Assembly: GCF_013385985.1 (NCBI RefSeq)
Contig: NZ_JACAOY010000010.1
Location: forward strand, 186,001-250,000
Length of the DNA stretch: 64,000 nt
DNA from: Pseudomonas sp. B6002
GTDB lineage: Bacteria; Pseudomonadota; Gammaproteobacteria; Pseudomonadales; Pseudomonadaceae
Reading direction: 5' to 3'
Part shown: piece after piece, positions 22,651 through 31,529 of the stretch
Position numbering within the stretch: the stretch's first letter is position 1
Layout: each line of letters begins with the position of its first letter
Notes under the pieces: model-generated
Seen by the model: only the letters and a program-made list of their open reading frames with translations
What the model was told of the DNA's origin: nothing
The model's database searches: none
Position numbers and translations under genes: made by a program

Positions 22651-23229
22651 TTACTTCTGCTTCACACCTTCCAGCGAGATGTCCAGGTCTACAGTCTGCG
22701 AGGACGGGCCTGGGCCTTTGATGCCGAAGTCGTTCAGGTTCAGCGTGGTGGTGGCGTTGAAGCCAGCACGTTCACCGCCCCATGGGTCCTTGCCTTCACC
22801 GTTGAAGGTTGCCTTGAAGGTCACCGGCTTGGTCACGCCGTGGAACGTCAGGTCGCCGGTCACGTCAGCGGTTTTCTCGCCGGTGGATTTAACGGCGGTG
22901 GACACGAACTTGGCGTCGGCAAACTTGGCAACGTCCAGGAAGTCCTTGCTGGCAACGTGCTTGTCACGTTCTGCGTGGTTGGACCACAGGCTGGCAGTTT
23001 TCACGTCGACAGCGATTTTGCTGGCTTCAGGCTTGGCGGCATCCCAGCTGAAGGTGCCATCCCAGTCCTTGAAGGTACCGTGGATGAAGCTGTAGCCCAG
23101 GTGGCTGATTTTCCAGTCGATGAAGGCGTGCTGGCCTTCCTTGTCGATCTTGTAGTCAGCAGCCATTACCTGGCCTGCGGACAGCAGGGCAGTACCGATT
23201 GCCAGAGCAGCGAGGGTCTTTTTCAACAT
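22651..23229 (-). CDS. yceI: YceI family periplasmic protein
   Basis: 192 residues. A signal peptide ends in QVMAAD, followed by a lipocalin-like YceI beta barrel ([20 protein letters not shown], the usual opening, and [20 protein letters not shown]). These barrels bind polyprenoid or other hydrophobic ligands in the periplasm. The start at 23229 ([12 protein letters not shown]) fits the signal. It lies 32 bp after the cytochrome b561 gene on the same strand, the usual yceI-yceJ pairing. Confidence 0.95.
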   Translation of the reverse strand: MLKKTLAALAIGTALLSAGQVMAADYKIDKEGQHAFIDWKISHLGYSFIHGTFKDWDGTFSWDAAKPEASKIAVDVKTASLWSNHAERDKHVASKDFLDVAKFADAKFVSTAVKSTGEKTADVTGDLTFHGVTKPVTFKATFNGEGKDPWGGERAGFNATTTLNLNDFGIKGPGPSSQTVDLDISLEGVKQK

Positions 23230-23261
23230 GCGTTCTATTCCTTGTGAGTCGAGGTTGAACA

Positions 23262-23813
23262 TCAGGCTTTGCGCCCCAGCATTCGCGTGAGGGTCGCATC
23301 ACGATCGATAAAGTGGTGTTTCAAGGCCGCCACGCCGTGCAAGCCGGCGAAGACCACCAATACCCAGGCGAGGTACAGATGCACCACGCCGGCGTTGTCT
23401 GCCTGGTCCGGTAGCCCGGAAACCACGGCAGGAATCTCAAACAGGCCAAACACCGGAATACCGACACCGTCTGCGGTGGAAATCAGGTATCCAGCAATCA
23501 TCACGGCAAACAGCCCGAGATAAAGGAACGCGTGGCCAAATGCGGCACCGATACGGGTCAAGCGGCTGTAGCTGGCAAGCGGTGGTGGTGGCGGGCTGAC
23601 CAGACGCCAGACGATACGCACCAGCATGATGGCAAACAGCGTGATGCCGATGCTCTTGTGCAGGTCCGGCGCGTCTTTACGCCAGGCGCTGTAGTAATCC
23701 AGACCGACCATCCACAAGCCCAGGGCGAACAGACCGAACACCACCAGGGCCACGCCCCAGTGCAACACCATGCTGACCCAACCGTAGCGGGCCGGAGAAT
23801 TGCGTAACTGCAT
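23262..23813 (-). CDS. Cytochrome b561 family protein (YceJ-like)
   Basis: 183 residues, four membrane helices. Conserved His residues expected to bind two haems are visible: LHWGVALVV in helix 1, DLHKSIGI near helix 2, and [10 protein letters not shown] and [11 protein letters not shown] in the last helix. It transfers electrons from the quinone pool across the inner membrane. It is the first gene of the pair with yceI. A 20-bp near-palindrome lies upstream at 23867. Confidence 0.93.
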   Translation of the reverse strand: MQLRNSPARYGWVSMVLHWGVALVVFGLFALGLWMVGLDYYSAWRKDAPDLHKSIGITLFAIMLVRIVWRLVSPPPPPLASYSRLTRIGAAFGHAFLYLGLFAVMIAGYLISTADGVGIPVFGLFEIPAVVSGLPDQADNAGVVHLYLAWVLVVFAGLHGVAALKHHFIDRDATLTRMLGRKA

Positions 23814-23866
23814 GTACTTAATCCCGTAAGAGCTGCGCCCAAGACTAGCGATTTACCTATCGAATT

Positions 23867-23886
23867 AAAGCGGAAATTTTCGCTTT
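23867..23886. promoter_or_regulatory. Near-perfect inverted repeat between cytochrome b561 and bioA
   Basis: AAAGCGGAAA and TTTTCGCTTT match at 9 of 10 positions with no spacer. It lies 54 bp before the cytochrome b561 start in an AT-rich stretch and could be an operator for either divergent gene. The rest of the gap 23814-24085 shows no gene. Confidence 0.35.
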
Positions 23887-24047
23887 GAAATATCGAGAAA
23901 TACGATCTTGAGGGTATGAAGCGTAAATTAACAACGGATTAAGGACTATCCAGAAGAAACGTGACAGACCGTCCTGTGTTTACTGCCTATTCGCAGGTTA
24001 TGGGTTGTGACACGGCCATCCATTGCATAGGCTTGCGCGATTGTTAC

Positions 24048-24066
24048 GCCCGCGTGCCACGCGGGC
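24048..24066 (+). promoter_or_regulatory. Hairpin in the bioA leader
   Basis: GCCCGCG and CGCGGGC pair perfectly around a 5-nt loop, ending 19 nt before the bioA ATG and just before the ribosome site GAGGAG. A regulatory role is only possible. Confidence 0.35.
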
Positions 24067-24085
24067 CGCTTCGAGGAGACCCCGG

Positions 24086-25492
24086 ATGGGCTTGAATAAC
24101 CAGTGGATGCAACGCGACCTCGCCGTGCTGTGGCATCCCTGCACCCAGATGAAAGACCACCAGCAGCTGCCGTTGATCCCGATCAAGCGGGGTGAAGGCG
24201 TTTGGCTGGAAGACTTCGAAGGCAAGCGCTACCTCGACGCCGTCAGCTCCTGGTGGGTCAACGTATTCGGCCACGCCAACCCGCGCATCAACCAGCGCAT
24301 CAAGGACCAGGTGGACCAACTGGAACACGTGATCCTCGCCGGTTTCAGCCACCAGCCGGTGATCGAGCTGTCCGAACGCCTGGTGCAGATGACGCCCGAA
24401 GGCCTGACGCGGTGCTTCTACGCCGATAACGGCTCGTCGTGCATCGAAGTCGCGCTGAAAATGAGCTTTCACTACTGGCTCAACCGTGGCCTGCCGAACA
24501 AGAAGCGCTTCGTCACCCTGACCAACAGCTACCACGGCGAAACCATCGCCGCGATGTCGGTGGGCGACGTGCCGCTGTTTACCGAGACCTACAAGGCGCT
24601 GTTGCTCGACACCATTAAAGTGCCGAGCCCGGATTGCTACCTGCGCCCCGAAGGCGTGAGCTGGGAAGACCACTCGCGCACGATGGCCCAGGTAATGGAG
24701 CAGACCCTCGCCGAGCACCACGATACCGTCGCTGCCGTGATCATCGAACCGCTGATCCAGGGCGCCGGCGGCATGCGCATGTACCACCCGGTGTACCTCA
24801 AGCTGCTGCGTGAAGCCTGCGACCGCTACGGCGTGCACCTGATCCACGACGAAATCGCCGTCGGTTTCGGCCGCACCGGCAGTATGTTTGCCTGTGAACA
24901 GGCCGGCATCCGCCCGGACTTCCTGTGCCTGTCCAAGGCCCTCACGGGCGGTTACCTGCCGTTGGCGGCCGTGGTCACCACCGAAGACGTCTACAGCGCC
25001 TTCTACGACGACTACCCAACCCTGCGCGCCTTCCTGCATTCCCACAGCTACACCGGCAACCCGCTGGCGTGCGCGGCGGCCCTGGCGACCCTGGATATTT
25101 TCGAAGAAGACAACGTCATCGAAAACAACAAGGCCCTGGCCCAACGCATGGCCACCGCCACCGCCCATCTAGTGGACCACCCCCACGTGTCGGAAGTGCG
25201 CCAGACCGGCATGGTGTTGGCCATTGAGATGGTCCAGGACAAAGCCACCAAGACCGCCTACCCGTGGCAGGAACGCCGCGGCCTGAAGGTGTTCGAGCAC
25301 GCCCTGGAGCGCGGTGCATTGTTGCGGCCGTTGGGCAGCGTGGTGTATTTCCTGCCGCCTTACGTGATCACGCCCGAGCAGATCGACTTCTTGGCCGAGG
25401 TTGCCAGCGAAGGCATCGACATCGCCACCAACAGCAAGGTCAGCGTTGCCGTACCAAACAATTTCCACCCCGATTTCCGCGACCCGGGCTAA
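24086..25492 (+). CDS. bioA: Adenosylmethionine-8-amino-7-oxononanoate aminotransferase
   Basis: PLP enzyme of biotin synthesis that uses SAM as the amino donor to make 7,8-diaminononanoate. 468 residues. HPCTQMKDH near the start is characteristic of Bio[18 protein letters not shown] follows, [11 protein letters not shown] holds the PLP Asp, and [13 protein letters not shown] holds the Schiff-base Lys at about residue 283. GAGGAG precedes the ATG at 24086. It stands apart from other bio genes, as in P. aeruginosa next to rsmE. Confidence 0.96.
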   Translation: MGLNNQWMQRDLAVLWHPCTQMKDHQQLPLIPIKRGEGVWLEDFEGKRYLDAVSSWWVNVFGHANPRINQRIKDQVDQLEHVILAGFSHQPVIELSERLVQMTPEGLTRCFYADNGSSCIEVALKMSFHYWLNRGLPNKKRFVTLTNSYHGETIAAMSVGDVPLFTETYKALLLDTIKVPSPDCYLRPEGVSWEDHSRTMAQVMEQTLAEHHDTVAAVIIEPLIQGAGGMRMYHPVYLKLLREACDRYGVHLIHDEIAVGFGRTGSMFACEQAGIRPDFLCLSKALTGGYLPLAAVVTTEDVYSAFYDDYPTLRAFLHSHSYTGNPLACAAALATLDIFEEDNVIENNKALAQRMATATAHLVDHPHVSEVRQTGMVLAIEMVQDKATKTAYPWQERRGLKVFEHALERGALLRPLGSVVYFLPPYVITPEQIDFLAEVASEGIDIATNSKVSVAVPNNFHPDFRDPG

Positions 25493-25495
25493 CCC

Positions 25496-25581
25496 TGTAG
25501 GAGCCGGCTTGCCGGCGATGAGGCCCTTGAGAACAACGTTGATCTTGAGGACGCCATCGCCGGCAAGCCGGCTCCTACAGA
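25496..25581. repeat. REP pair (TGTAGGAGCCGGCTTGCCGG type)
   Basis: Complete inverted pair between bioA and rsmE. Confidence 0.92.
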
Positions 25582-25615
25582 GCTGTGTCATCGCTCCTAT
25601 TTCCAGAGAACAGAA

Positions 25616-26335
25616 ATGAGACTGTCCCGCTTTTTCACCGACACCCCGCTGAGCCTTGGCGAGCATGAATTGCCCGAAGCCCAGGCGCACTACATCAGCC
25701 GCGTGCTGCGCATGGGCGAAGGCGACGCCGTGCAATTGTTCGACGGTTCCGGCCAGGAGTTCCTGGGCAGCCTGCTGGAAGTCGGCAAGAAGCGCGTCAC
25801 CGTGCAGCTCACAGAACGCTTCAACGGCCAGGCCGAGTCGCCCTTGCACATCCACCTCGGCCAGGGCCTGTCCCGGGGCGAGCGTATGGATTGGGCGATT
25901 CAGAAAGCCACCGAATTGGGTGTGAATGAAATCACGCCGATTTTCAGCGACCGCTGCGAAGTACGCCTCAAGGACGAACGCGCCGACAAACGCCTGCTGC
26001 ACTGGCGCCAAGTGGCAATCAGCGCATGCGAGCAGTGTGGGCGTTCAACCGTGCCGGTGATTCACCCGCCACTGTTGCTGGCAGACTGGCTGAAGCAGAC
26101 CGAGGCCGATTTGAAGCTGGTGCTGCACCCGGTGGCCGAGCCGATGGTCAGCCATGCCAAGCCAGCCAGCCTGGCCTTCCTGATTGGGCCTGAGGGCGGT
26201 TTGACCGATAACGAAGTCCAGAGCGCCCAAGCGGCCGGCTACCACGCCGCCCGCCTCGGCCCGCGTGTGCTGCGCACCGAGACCGCGCCGGTGGTGGCGC
26301 TGTCGGTAGCCCAACAACTGTGGGGCGATTTCTAA
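25616..26335 (+). CDS. rsmE: 16S rRNA (uracil1498-N3)-methyltransferase
   Basis: SPOUT-class methyltransferase for U1498 of 16S rRNA. 239 residues. An N-terminal PUA-like domain (HYISRVLRMGEGD, LFDGSGQEF) is followed by the knotted SAM-binding domain with FLIGPEGGLTDNEV and LGPRVLRTETAPVVAL. It begins MRLSRFFTDTPL at the only reasonable ATG. It ends the conserved block; the accessory region follows. Confidence 0.97.
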   Translation: MRLSRFFTDTPLSLGEHELPEAQAHYISRVLRMGEGDAVQLFDGSGQEFLGSLLEVGKKRVTVQLTERFNGQAESPLHIHLGQGLSRGERMDWAIQKATELGVNEITPIFSDRCEVRLKDERADKRLLHWRQVAISACEQCGRSTVPVIHPPLLLADWLKQTEADLKLVLHPVAEPMVSHAKPASLAFLIGPEGGLTDNEVQSAQAAGYHAARLGPRVLRTETAPVVALSVAQQLWGDF

Positions 26336-26364
26336 CGCCCTTCCTTTGCAAACCCAATCCCCCC

Positions 26365-26455
26365 TGTGGGAGCTGGCTTGCCTGCGATGGCGGTCTTCCA
26401 GCCAACCCCACTGGCGCCTGACCCACCGCTATCGCAGGCAAGCCAGCTCCCACAG
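26365..26455. repeat. REP pair (TGTGGGAGCTGGCTTGCCTG type)
   Basis: Complete inverted pair between rsmE and the convergent solute-binding protein gene. Confidence 0.92.
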
Positions 26456-26477
26456 TGTTGATTGGGTTACCAGGCAA

Positions 26478-27380
26478 CTATTCCACCGGGTCACTCACCG
26501 GCGTGGCAATGATCGCCTTCAACTCGCTGGTCATCGGGAACTCCAGGTTCAGCCCCTTGGGAGGAATCGGCTGTTCAAACCAGCGCTGGTAAATCCCGTT
26601 GATCGCCCCCGAACGGTAAAGGTCGCCCAGCGCCTCGTTGACCACCGCCAGGAACTGCGGGTCGTCCTTGCGCACCATGCAGCTGTAGATTTCCCGCGAC
26701 TGTTCTTTACCCACCACCACCCAGTTGTGCGGGTCCCTGGCCTTGGCGCGCTCGCCGTAGAGCAAGGCATCGTCCATGTAGAACGCGGCCGCACGGCCCG
26801 TCTCAAGCATCTTGAACGCTTCACCGTGGTCCTTGGCGCTGATCACAAACATATTGGCCTTGTGCTCGGCGTTGTAGCTCTTGAGGAACCGCTCATTGGT
26901 GGTGCCCGCTGTGGTCACCACGTTCTTGCCGGTCAGGTCCGCAAAGCCCTGGATGCCGCTGTCCTTGGCCGTCAGCAACTGGCCTTTCACGTAGATAAAC
27001 CCGTAGGAGAACGCCACCTGTTTCTGCCGCTCGGCCGTCACTCCGGTGGAGCCGCATTCCAGGTCCACAGTACCGTTCTGCACCAGCGGGATACGCGTTT
27101 GGGACGTCACCAGGTTGTATTTCACCGCGAGGTGGGTCACCCCGATTTTCTGCTGGACGCGCTCGACAATCTTGTTCGCCAGGTCCACCGAGTAGCCCAT
27201 CGGCTTGCCGCTGTTATCCCCCACATAGGAAAACGGCACCGAGGCATCGCGATAACCCAAGGTGATGGATTGGGCACTGGCGATCTTGCCCAGCGTGCCT
27301 TCCAAAGGCGCTTGATTGGCCTGTGCCTGTGCGCCGAACAAGAGCCCCAGGGTGCAGCCGGTCAACAGGATTGTTTTCAT
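26478..27380 (-). CDS. Amino-acid ABC transporter substrate-binding protein (GltI-like)
   Basis: 300 residues with a signal peptide (cleavage near AQANQ). Family 3 features are ITLGYRDASVPFSYVGDNSG, the membership string MGYSVDLANKIVERVQ, and DLECGSTGVTAERQKQVAFS, close to the glutamate/aspartate-binding GltI group. The start at 27380 (MKTILLTGC) is chosen over an upstream Met that lacks a signal. No permease or ATPase is next to it. It is the last gene of a probable three-gene operon with a D-amino-acid dehydrogenase and RidA, so a D-amino acid or related ligand is a reasonable guess. Confidence 0.9.
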   Translation of the reverse strand: MKTILLTGCTLGLLFGAQAQANQAPLEGTLGKIASAQSITLGYRDASVPFSYVGDNSGKPMGYSVDLANKIVERVQQKIGVTHLAVKYNLVTSQTRIPLVQNGTVDLECGSTGVTAERQKQVAFSYGFIYVKGQLLTAKDSGIQGFADLTGKNVVTTAGTTNERFLKSYNAEHKANMFVISAKDHGEAFKMLETGRAAAFYMDDALLYGERAKARDPHNWVVVGKEQSREIYSCMVRKDDPQFLAVVNEALGDLYRSGAINGIYQRWFEQPIPPKGLNLEFPMTSELKAIIATPVSDPVE

Positions 27381-27405
27381 TGTTATGCTCCGTTGGTCTT
27401 TAACG

Positions 27406-27756
27406 TTATTTACGGACAGCAATTACGCTGATTTCCACCAACACACTCGGCCGCGCCAGCTCCGCTTGCAGGGTGGTGCGCGTCGGCGCGCAGCCTGGCG
27501 ACAACCACGCGGACCACACGTCGTTCATCGGCGCGAAACCGCTGCCAATGTCCTTCAGGTAAATCGTCGCGTTGAGCAGGTGATCCTTGTCGCTGCCGGC
27601 CTGGGCCAGCAGCCCGTCGATCCTGGTCAGCACTTCTCGGGTCTGGGTCGCCACGTCCTGACCATCGCCAGGCACCTGGCCCGAGAGAAACACCAGGTCC
27701 TTGAAGGTCACGGCGCCAGAAAGCCGGTCGTTGCTGCTGATGCGGTTGATGCTCAT
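27406..27756 (-). CDS. RidA/YjgF family enamine-imine deaminase
   Basis: 116 residues in the YjgF fold: LVFLSGQVPGDG, LLAQAGSDKDHLLNATIYLK, and PTRTTLQAELARPSVLVEIS with the Arg that binds the substrate carboxylate. Members hydrolyse reactive 2-imino acids made by amino-acid oxidases. Here it lies 9 bp after a flavin amino-acid dehydrogenase whose product would be exactly such an imine. Confidence 0.92.
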   Translation of the reverse strand: MSINRISSNDRLSGAVTFKDLVFLSGQVPGDGQDVATQTREVLTRIDGLLAQAGSDKDHLLNATIYLKDIGSGFAPMNDVWSAWLSPGCAPTRTTLQAELARPSVLVEISVIAVRK

Positions 27757-27765
27757 GGGTACACC

Positions 27766-28998
27766 TCAAGCGGCGCGGGGCGCGAGGCCCTGCAGGTCAA
27801 TGGAAGGCGTGCGCTGGTCGATCAGTTCGGCCAACAATTGGCCGCTGCCGCTGGCCAAGGTAAAGCCAAGGGCGCCATGGCCCAGGTTGAGCCACAGGTT
27901 GCGATAGACACTGGCGCCGATCAGCGGCACGCCGGTGGGCGTGGCCGGGCGCATGCCGGCCCATTCCACCGCATGGGCGTAGTCGCCGGCATCAGGAAAA
28001 GTCTCCAGCGCCTGGCGTTTCATCAGTGCCAAGCGCTTGGGCTCCAGACGCACGTCGAAGCCGACGATATCTACCATGGCCGCCACCCGCAGTTGCTCGC
28101 CGATACGGGCGTAGACGATCTTGCGGTCGTAATCGGTGATGCTCACGTTCGGCGCCTGATGCTGTGCACCAATCGGCACGCTGAGGCTGTAGCCCTTTAG
28201 CGGATACAACGGCAGCGAAACACCCAACTCCGCGCTGCGATACCCCGCCGCCAGCACCAGGTTCTGCACCGGCATCACCTCGTCGCCCATCTCGACCGCC
28301 TGTACGGCACCGTGAGCATGGCGCAGGCCAGTGACCTTGCGCCCCAGCAGGAAACGGCAGCGCCCGGACGCTTCAAGCCGCGCCGCCAAGCGTTGGCAGA
28401 AGGCATGACAATCGGCCACTTCTTCATTTGGCGTATAGATCCCGCCGACAAAACCACCGTCCGCCAGCGCCGGTTCCAGCCGAGCGCAGTCATCAGCCGA
28501 CAACACCTGCTGCTGCAGGATATCGGTGACTTTGCTGCGGGCATGCTCGAAGCTGCTGGCGTTGCGGAAGGTCACCAGCTTGCCGTTGCGGCGCCAGTGG
28601 AAGCCGTCCAGATGATCGTCCTCGCGCCATTGCTGCAACGTGGCCTGGCTCAAGGACGCCAAGCGCAACAGGTGCGCGGCATTGCGTGTGTTGACCGAGC
28701 CACGGCAGGCACCGAGAAACGCGGCCATCCAGCGCCATTGCTGCGGGTCCAGACGCGGGCGCAGCTTGAGCGGCGAGTCCCCGCGCAGCAGCCAGCCGAT
28801 GGCTTGCAATGGCACGCCGGCATCCGCCAGCGGCGCGACATAGCGGTACGACAACTGCCCGCCGTTGGCGAAACTGGTTTCGCTGCCCAGCGTGTCGCGG
28901 GCTTCGATCAGCGTGACCTCGTGACCGGCGCGAACCAACGCATAGGCGCTGGCCAGGCCGATAACCCCACCGCCGATGATGCAAACCTGCTTGGCCAT
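27766..28998 (-). CDS. FAD-dependent D-amino acid dehydrogenase (DadA-like)
   Basis: 410 residues of the DAO/DadA family. The N-terminal FAD motif is IGGGVIGLASAYALVRAG, followed by the acidic ribose-binding end VTLIEARD and SETSFANGGQLSY. The C-terminus has NLGHGALGFTLASGSG, the second flavin-binding signature. It oxidatively deaminates a D-amino acid at the inner membrane; the substrate is unknown. This is the first gene of the operon with ridA and the binding protein, and it is divergent from a LysR gene. It is not next to alr or lrp, so it may be a second DadA paralog. Confidence 0.9.
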   Translation of the reverse strand: MAKQVCIIGGGVIGLASAYALVRAGHEVTLIEARDTLGSETSFANGGQLSYRYVAPLADAGVPLQAIGWLLRGDSPLKLRPRLDPQQWRWMAAFLGACRGSVNTRNAAHLLRLASLSQATLQQWREDDHLDGFHWRRNGKLVTFRNASSFEHARSKVTDILQQQVLSADDCARLEPALADGGFVGGIYTPNEEVADCHAFCQRLAARLEASGRCRFLLGRKVTGLRHAHGAVQAVEMGDEVMPVQNLVLAAGYRSAELGVSLPLYPLKGYSLSVPIGAQHQAPNVSITDYDRKIVYARIGEQLRVAAMVDIVGFDVRLEPKRLALMKRQALETFPDAGDYAHAVEWAGMRPATPTGVPLIGASVYRNLWLNLGHGALGFTLASGSGQLLAELIDQRTPSIDLQGLAPRAA

Positions 28999-29082
28999 CC
29001 CAGCCCCCAGCTTTTGAATGAAGAGGCCTCAAGCGTAGGGGCAGGTGACAGGCCATCGACAATGAATAAAGATGGGTCACCT

Positions 29083-29097
29083 ATAAACAAAGGTTAT
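29083..29097. promoter_or_regulatory. Candidate LysR-type box between dadA-like and lysR genes
   Basis: ATAA-N7-TTAT includes the T-N11-A core (T29084, A29096). It lies 10 bp before the LysR start, where autoregulation sites are common. Confidence 0.4.
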
Positions 29098-29106
29098 GGA
29101 CTCGCC

Positions 29107-30015
29107 ATGCGCTTGCGTCATATCGAAATCTTCCAGGCCATCCGCCAAACCGGTTCCGTCAGTGCCGCCGCGCAGTTGCTGCACGTGTCGCAGCCGGCGG
29201 TGACCAAAGTGTTGCAACACGCCGAATTGCAGCTGGGCTTTCCCCTGTTCCTGCGGGTGCGCGGCAAATTGCAGCCCACCCCGGAAGCCCTGGCGCTGGA
29301 AAGCGAAGTGGAGAAAGTCACCGAGAGCCTCCAAGGTGTGCGGCGCCTGGCCAAGAGTTTGCGGCGCGAACCCGGGCACAGCGTGCGCATTGGCGCAATC
29401 CCGGCACTGGCCTTGTCGCTGCTGCCACCGGCGATCCTGGAATGGAAACGCGACTACCCGGACATCGCCTGCGAGCTGTCCAGCGACCACAGCCGTGAGC
29501 TGGTGCAGAAGCTGTTGATGCGCGAGATCGACCTGGCACTGACCCTCAACTTCTCCGGGCATCCGGGGCTGACCACGCAGGTGTTGGCCAACGGTGTGCT
29601 GGTGGCGTTGGCGTCGAAAGGCTATTGGTCTGACGCAGAATCGAGCACACCGTTGCCCTTGGCGGATCTGGCCGGTGCGCCGTTGATTGGCCTTTCCAGC
29701 GCCGATCCCCTGGCCGCCAAGCTCGACAGCTACCTGGAAAACGTCGACCCCGCGCCTCGGGTGACGATCTCGGTGCAAACCTATTCCCTGGCACGCGCCA
29801 TGGTCGAGTCCGGCGCCGGGCTCACTGTCATCGACCCCTTCACGGCGCTCGGCGCCTCCACGGCCACCACCTGCATCCGCACACTCACCCCGCCGCTGCC
29901 GATCACCCTGTACGCCCTGACCCGCGCCGACGAACCGCCGCCGCATATGTTGGCCAAGTTGCTCAAGATCTTCGGCACGCGCGCCCAGGACCTGCTGAAA
30001 CGCCTATCCCTGTAG
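29107..30015 (+). CDS. LysR-family regulator of the D-amino acid module
   Basis: 302 residues. The N-terminal winged helix (MRLRHIEIFQAIRQTGSVSAAAQLLHVSQPAVTKVLQ region) is typical, with an effector-binding domain from about residue 90 (VRIGAIPALALSLLPPAI). Divergent placement to the dadA-like operon with a 108-bp spacer suggests it controls that operon. The frame is open upstream, but ATG 29107 begins exactly at the canonical LysR start. Confidence 0.92.
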   Translation: MRLRHIEIFQAIRQTGSVSAAAQLLHVSQPAVTKVLQHAELQLGFPLFLRVRGKLQPTPEALALESEVEKVTESLQGVRRLAKSLRREPGHSVRIGAIPALALSLLPPAILEWKRDYPDIACELSSDHSRELVQKLLMREIDLALTLNFSGHPGLTTQVLANGVLVALASKGYWSDAESSTPLPLADLAGAPLIGLSSADPLAAKLDSYLENVDPAPRVTISVQTYSLARAMVESGAGLTVIDPFTALGASTATTCIRTLTPPLPITLYALTRADEPPPHMLAKLLKIFGTRAQDLLKRLSL

Positions 30016-30097
30016 GAGCCCGGCTTGCCGGCGATGGCGGCCTCGAGATCACTGCACCTCTCAAGGGCCTCATCGCCGGCAAGCCGGCTCCTACAGG
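30011..30097. repeat. REP pair (TGTAGGAGCCGGCTTGCCGG type)
   Basis: Inverted pair between the LysR gene and the hemolysin-III gene. The left arm has one extra C (GAGCCCGGC). Confidence 0.9.
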
Positions 30098-30103
30098 TGT
30101 TCG

Positions 30104-30721
30104 TTACAGCACGTAATGCATGATCGCCACAAAGTGCAGCAGGCTGCCGCCAATGACAAACAGGTGCCAGATGCCGTGGGAGTGCCGCAGGCGATCTTCC
30201 AGGGCAAAGAAGATGATGCCCACGGTGTACAGCACCCCACCGGCCGCCAGCCAGGTAAACCCCGCCGTGCCCAGCGCGGCGATCAGTGGCTTGACCGCCA
30301 CCAGCACGATCCAGCCCATCACCGCGTAGATCACGATGGACAAGATCCGCGCTTCGGAACGCGGCTTGATCTCCTGCAGGATACCAATCACCGCCAGCCC
30401 CCAGACGATGCCGAACAGCGTCCAGCCCCATGGGCCGCGCAGGGTCACCAGGCAAAACGGCGTGTAGCTGCCGGCGATCAGCAGGTAGATCGAAAAGTGA
30501 TCGACCTTCTGCATGATCTCTTTTCGCCGTCCGCGCACGCTGTGGTACACGGTGGACGCGCTGTACAGCACCAGCAGCGTAAAGCCATAGATCGCCACGC
30601 TGACGATCTTCCAGGGGCTGCCATCCAGGCTCGCCACCACCAGCATCCACACTGCGCCGGCAAAGGCTGCGACTGCCCCGAGCAAATGGCTCCAGGCGTT
30701 GAATCGTTCCCCGTGATACAT
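30104..30721 (-). CDS. Hemolysin III/PAQR-family membrane protein (YqfA-like)
   Basis: 205 residues, seven predicted membrane helices. Conserved His of the PAQR superfamily appear in GERFNAWSHLLGA, STVYHSVRG and the end HGIWHLFVIGGSLLHF. These residues bind a metal in the eukaryotic relatives. The historical name hemolysin III does not prove lytic activity. Monocistronic. Confidence 0.92.
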   Translation of the reverse strand: MYHGERFNAWSHLLGAVAAFAGAVWMLVVASLDGSPWKIVSVAIYGFTLLVLYSASTVYHSVRGRRKEIMQKVDHFSIYLLIAGSYTPFCLVTLRGPWGWTLFGIVWGLAVIGILQEIKPRSEARILSIVIYAVMGWIVLVAVKPLIAALGTAGFTWLAAGGVLYTVGIIFFALEDRLRHSHGIWHLFVIGGSLLHFVAIMHYVL

Positions 30722-30845
30722 GTGTCACTCACCTCGAATAACCGTTATCACCTCGAGCATTCTGACGCCAGACACTCACTTTCAGGTAACACCCTTTCTT
30801 CATTTGCCCAACGACCACTGCCCATCGGATGATTCGCACAATCCT

Positions 30846-30930
30846 TGTAGGAGCCGGCTTGCCGGCGATGAGGCCCTTGAGCGTGGTGGTGGCCTGACTG
30901 CCGCCATCGCCGGCAAGCCGGCTCCTACAA
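30846..30930. repeat. REP pair (TGTAGGAGCCGGCTTGCCGG type)
   Basis: Complete inverted pair upstream of the chromate transporter genes, in a 241-bp gap with nothing else recognised. Confidence 0.92.
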
Positions 30931-30962
30931 GGGTGTTTCCGCCCTTTAGAGTGGTGTTATCC

Positions 30963-31529
30963 ATGCCCGAGCTTGAACCCGACGCGCCGCCCCCCAGCCT
31001 ATGGCAGCTTTTTTACAACTTCGCCATGGTCGGCCTGTTCGGCTTTGGCGGCGTGATGCCCTGGGCACGGCAGATGATGGTCGACCGCAGGCGCTGGGTC
31101 AGCGAGCAGGGTTTCAACGAACTGCTCACCACCGGCCAATTCTTCCCCGGCCCCAATATTGCCAACGTCGGCATCATCTTCGGCCGTCGCCTGCACGGCT
31201 TGCCGGGTGCGGTTGTGACCGTCTGCGGGCTGTACCTGTTCCCCTCGCTGATCACCGTGCTGGCCGGGTTCGCCTATGCCAAGTGGTGGAGCCATGAGGT
31301 GGTGCAGCAGATCTTCGGCGCAGTGATGCCGATTGCCACCGGGCTGATGCTGGGTACAACACTGCGCTTGCTCAAGGCCATGCCACGCAACCTGGCCAAT
31401 TACAGCGCCTTCGTGCTGACCTTCGTGTTGATGGCGGTGCTGGTGCTGCCACTGTGGCTGGTGCTGCTGATCAGCATCCCCAGCTCCCTGGCCTTGAGTT
31501 TCATCGACACGAAAAAGGTGGCCGGCTGA
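30963..31529 (+). CDS. Chromate transporter, N-terminal half subunit
   Basis: 188 residues of the CHR domain: FYNFAMVGLFGFGGVMPWAR near the start and TGQFFPGPNIANVGIIFG with the conserved PGPN motif, then several hydrophobic helices. It corresponds to one half of the full-length ChrA. The next gene overlaps by ATGA and encodes the other half, so this is a short-chain two-gene CHR transporter. The substrate may be chromate/sulfate, though many CHR pairs have no tested role. Confidence 0.9.
   Translation: MPELEPDAPPPSLWQLFYNFAMVGLFGFGGVMPWARQMMVDRRRWVSEQGFNELLTTGQFFPGPNIANVGIIFGRRLHGLPGAVVTVCGLYLFPSLITVLAGFAYAKWWSHEVVQQIFGAVMPIATGLMLGTTLRLLKAMPRNLANYSAFVLTFVLMAVLVLPLWLVLLISIPSSLALSFIDTKKVAG

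Noticed and set aside
30720-30962. Upstream extension of the chromate transporter frame containing SRLAGDEAL and GKPAP strings
   Set aside because: These strings are translated REP repeats. Such peptides recur at several REP sites in the window and are not protein-coding.
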